NCBI GenBank assembly: GCA_028015205.1
Contig: CM051517.1
Span: forward strand, 40,621,135-40,685,134
DNA from: Mytilisepta virgata
Lineage: Eukaryota > Mollusca > Bivalvia > Mytilida > Mytilidae
Direction: 5' to 3'
DNA length: 64,000 nucleotides
A model generated the notes under the pieces. It saw only the letters and a list, made by a program, of their open reading frames with translations. It was not told the origin of the DNA and searched no databases. How positions within the stretch are numbered: position 1 is the stretch's first letter; each line of letters opens with the position of its first letter. This document shows, in pieces, positions 61,830 through 64,000 of this stretch. Both the position numbers and the translations under genes were made by a program.

Positions 61830-62640
61830 TATAATGTTTGTCTTATGCGCCAATCCTGGCCGAATTGTTCCTTTACACATATGAGGCAGACTTCCTTGAC
61901 GGGCTTCTTAGCCCGTACCTTTAATTTCAGCTTCCGCTACATAGATCATGTTTTATCACTCAACAATTCACCTTTTGGGAATTTCTTACATGTCATCTAT
62001 CCCAGTGAGCTCGAAAATTAGGATACCACAGACACTGCCAAGTCTGCATCTTATCTTGAATTTCACCTCGAAATTGACACGAGAGAAAGGTTGAATACAA
62101 AACTTTACGACAAACGGAATGACTTTGACTTTCCAATCGTCAACTTCCCATTTTTTGAGCGGCAATATTCCAGAAGCGGCGGCGTATGGAGAATATATTT
62201 CGCAACTCATATTTTATTCCAGAGCTTGTGACATATACATTGACTTCCTGGATAGAGCCCGGCTCCTGACAGAAGATTTGCTCAGACAGGGGTATGTTGC
62301 TCCTAAGTTGGAGTCGTCCTTATTAAAATTTTATGGACGTCATCATGACTTGGTCCACAGGTATGACAAAACCGTTTCCCAAATGAAGATCGACCTGTTC
62401 TATTGATGTTATCCCTTCCTCGTACCGGATTTGACATGGGGAGCATGGCGAGAGTCCTGCAGTAGGCAGAGACTGCTTACTCTTACGGAGCACCCGAGTC
62501 TACCCCAGGATTTTTGATGGGGTCCATGTTGTTCATAGGTTTTTAGTTTTTAATTGTAATGCATGTATTTTTTTTGTCTTGTCTTTGTTGTTCTCCGGAG
62601 TTTTTCAGTTGTTTCGAATATCCCTTTGGTATGTCTTGAC
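61830..62640 (+). pseudogene. Retroelement RT, copy E, with inactivated catalytic box
   Basis: Frames joined by shifts read FNFSFRYIDHVLSLNN, then YPSELEN with a stop, DTTDTAKSASYLEFHLEID, KRNDFDFPIVNFPF, then LSGNIPEAAAYGEYISQLIF, YSRACDIYIDFLDRARLL and KFYGRHHDLVHRYDKTVS. The second Asp of YIDD is His, which would destroy metal binding. The tail ACTGCTTACTCTTACGGAGC follows. Close to copy B. Confidence 0.75.
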
Positions 62641-62839
62641 TTTACTTAATGATAGCTGAGAGTAATTATTTCATTACTTTTTGATTTTGGAATTCAAGGG
62701 GCAAAATATTAGGCCAAATCATACCATGTCCTTCGAATCTGAAATATTCATTTTAATTTTTCATGTCAGATGAGGCTAAATGTTGGCTGAAATCGTACCA
62801 TCTTCTTTTGTTGAAATCAATTTAATTTGAGTTTCAAAG

Positions 62840-64000
62840 GAAGACGCATACACCAACATAATATATCCAGGGGCGTATAAAAATATACAAGACTTTCATG
62901 TTACTAAAGGTCTTGGGTAGACCAAACTATGTTGATACAATTACGACTGTTAACCATGAGGTTTAGCTGTCAAAACATTAACAGTGATATATTTTCATAA
63001 CTTTTCACATTTGTTGGTTTGAAATTATAAATAACTGTATATAAAATATGATATAGAATCATAAGTAATTTATTCTATAACAGACAAGGGTAAATGGTAT
63101 GTCAACACTTCAAGGTATCAGCTGACAACTCCTTTCTGTCAATAATGGTTGTATCTTTTGAATATATATTTTAAAACTTCAGAATCTTCAACATGAAAAT
63201 CAGCAATAAAAACAATGTTTCTTTGCTTGAACTTTTGTAGTGTACGTTAGGGATTTTGTGTCAAATCTTAATCCGCCATATCCCTTCATTCGAAAAACTT
63301 GTAAATTCTTTAGTTCTTTGGTTTTTTGCAGGGTATCCGATCAGTTGGCGAAATATTTGATAGTCCAAGTGTAATTTATTACTTTCGATCGCTGATTGGT
63401 CGATGAAATTTCGCTTCGAGTTTTTCGACGCTTTCTGAAAAGTGGGTAGCAAAGTAAACAAACCATTGCTAAAGTCTGCAGTATTCTATATACATTTCTA
63501 CACTCGAGATTGCCTCGGCTCGAAATTTGAAGGTTTAATCATCTCGACTTAAGAAATACGATAATCAGCTGCTTGCAAAATAAGATTCTATATTCAAAAA
63601 CTATATACATTGTAATTCCAAATGGCTACTACATTAACAGTTAATGATTAAAATGAATGCATAATTACTATAAGATATCGGGAAAACCAGACCTCAAGTA
63701 ATAAACAATAAATAGAACATAACGGGCATAATTTTTAGACACGGGCTGTCCCCGAGAGTCTGATTTTTTAACAGTGAGTGTATCACCAACAAAATATTCC
63801 GAGAAATCGTGAAATTAGGTGGAGAGTATATAAGTTGAATAAATGCACAAAACGGACATGTTTTCACTATAAAACTAGCTTAGGTTTTCAGGGCTGCATT
63901 TCTATTTCCATATAGAGTTTAATGGTCTCTAATTGAAATAGCCAGTAATAGTGAAAAGGTAAAAAATATAAGAACCAGATTTTTTGCAATTGAAGCAATT
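62840..64000. other. Right-edge intergenic sequence
   Basis: CTTTAGTTCTTTGGTTTTTT near 63309 resembles the end of MITE family 3. No gene supported. Confidence 0.35.

Larger units (their letters stand above)
61079..62729. repeat. Inverted repeat pair enclosing RT copy E and a large palindrome
   Basis: The left arm CATGGTATGATTTGGCCTGA, then CCCCTTGAATTCCAAAATCA and AAAAGTAATTA (61079-61160) is matched in reverse at 62648-62729. It could be the ends of a composite element or two opposed copies of one repeat. No matching target duplication is evident. Confidence 0.6.

Overview
The window looks like a stretch of a bivalve mollusc genome, most likely a mussel (Mytilus-like). It is AT-rich, genes are split by spliceosomal introns, and it is crowded with decayed transposable elements of kinds I associate with mussel DNA. 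The taxon is inferred from gene structure and repeat character; no search was run. There are no operons, ribosome binding sites, CRISPR arrays or tRNA genes.

Three protein-coding genes are well supported by homology and by exon phases that join without error. (1) METAP1D, a mitochondrial type 1 methionine aminopeptidase, on the + strand at 5474-11846: six exons are visible and the 5' exon with the targeting peptide is not found. (2) A five-exon + strand gene at 23670-32473 predicting a 1187-residue membrane protein: a signal-peptide-like exon, 67 copies of a 10-residue acidic Ser/Glu/Pro/Thr repeat, a membrane segment split by an intron, a lysine-rich patch and a C-terminal domain resembling DUF4239 (bestrophin-like). 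This is the most unusual gene here. (3) PSMG4, proteasome assembly chaperone 4, on the - strand at 43644-44820: three exons, 125 residues. A pair of exons at 15378-16245 may end a fourth gene that I cannot name.

Most of the rest is mobile-element sequence. 0-5 kb holds a 155-bp tandem array, a 1.3-kb dispersed repeat, a LINE remnant and a reverse transcriptase (RT) fragment. 5.4-12 kb is METAP1D, with a minisatellite in one intron and a TTAA-flanked element in another. 12-23 kb has a TTAA-flanked MITE, a SINE, diverged tandem repeats and RT element remains. 23-33 kb is the repeat-protein gene. 33-36 kb holds a second TTAA MITE, in the opposite orientation, and an RT element broken by a hairpin element. 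36.9-39.1 kb is a Mutator-like (MULE) transposon with 9-bp target duplications, an internal transposase exon and a second MULE-type MITE nested inside it. 39-57 kb contains several palindromic MITEs around PSMG4. 57-63 kb carries duplicated dispersed repeats, palindromes and another RT copy.

The three genes have no evident shared pathway. The main story is layered insertion: DNA transposons of at least three target-site classes (TTAA, 8 bp, 9 bp) and one recurring RT family at several stages of decay.
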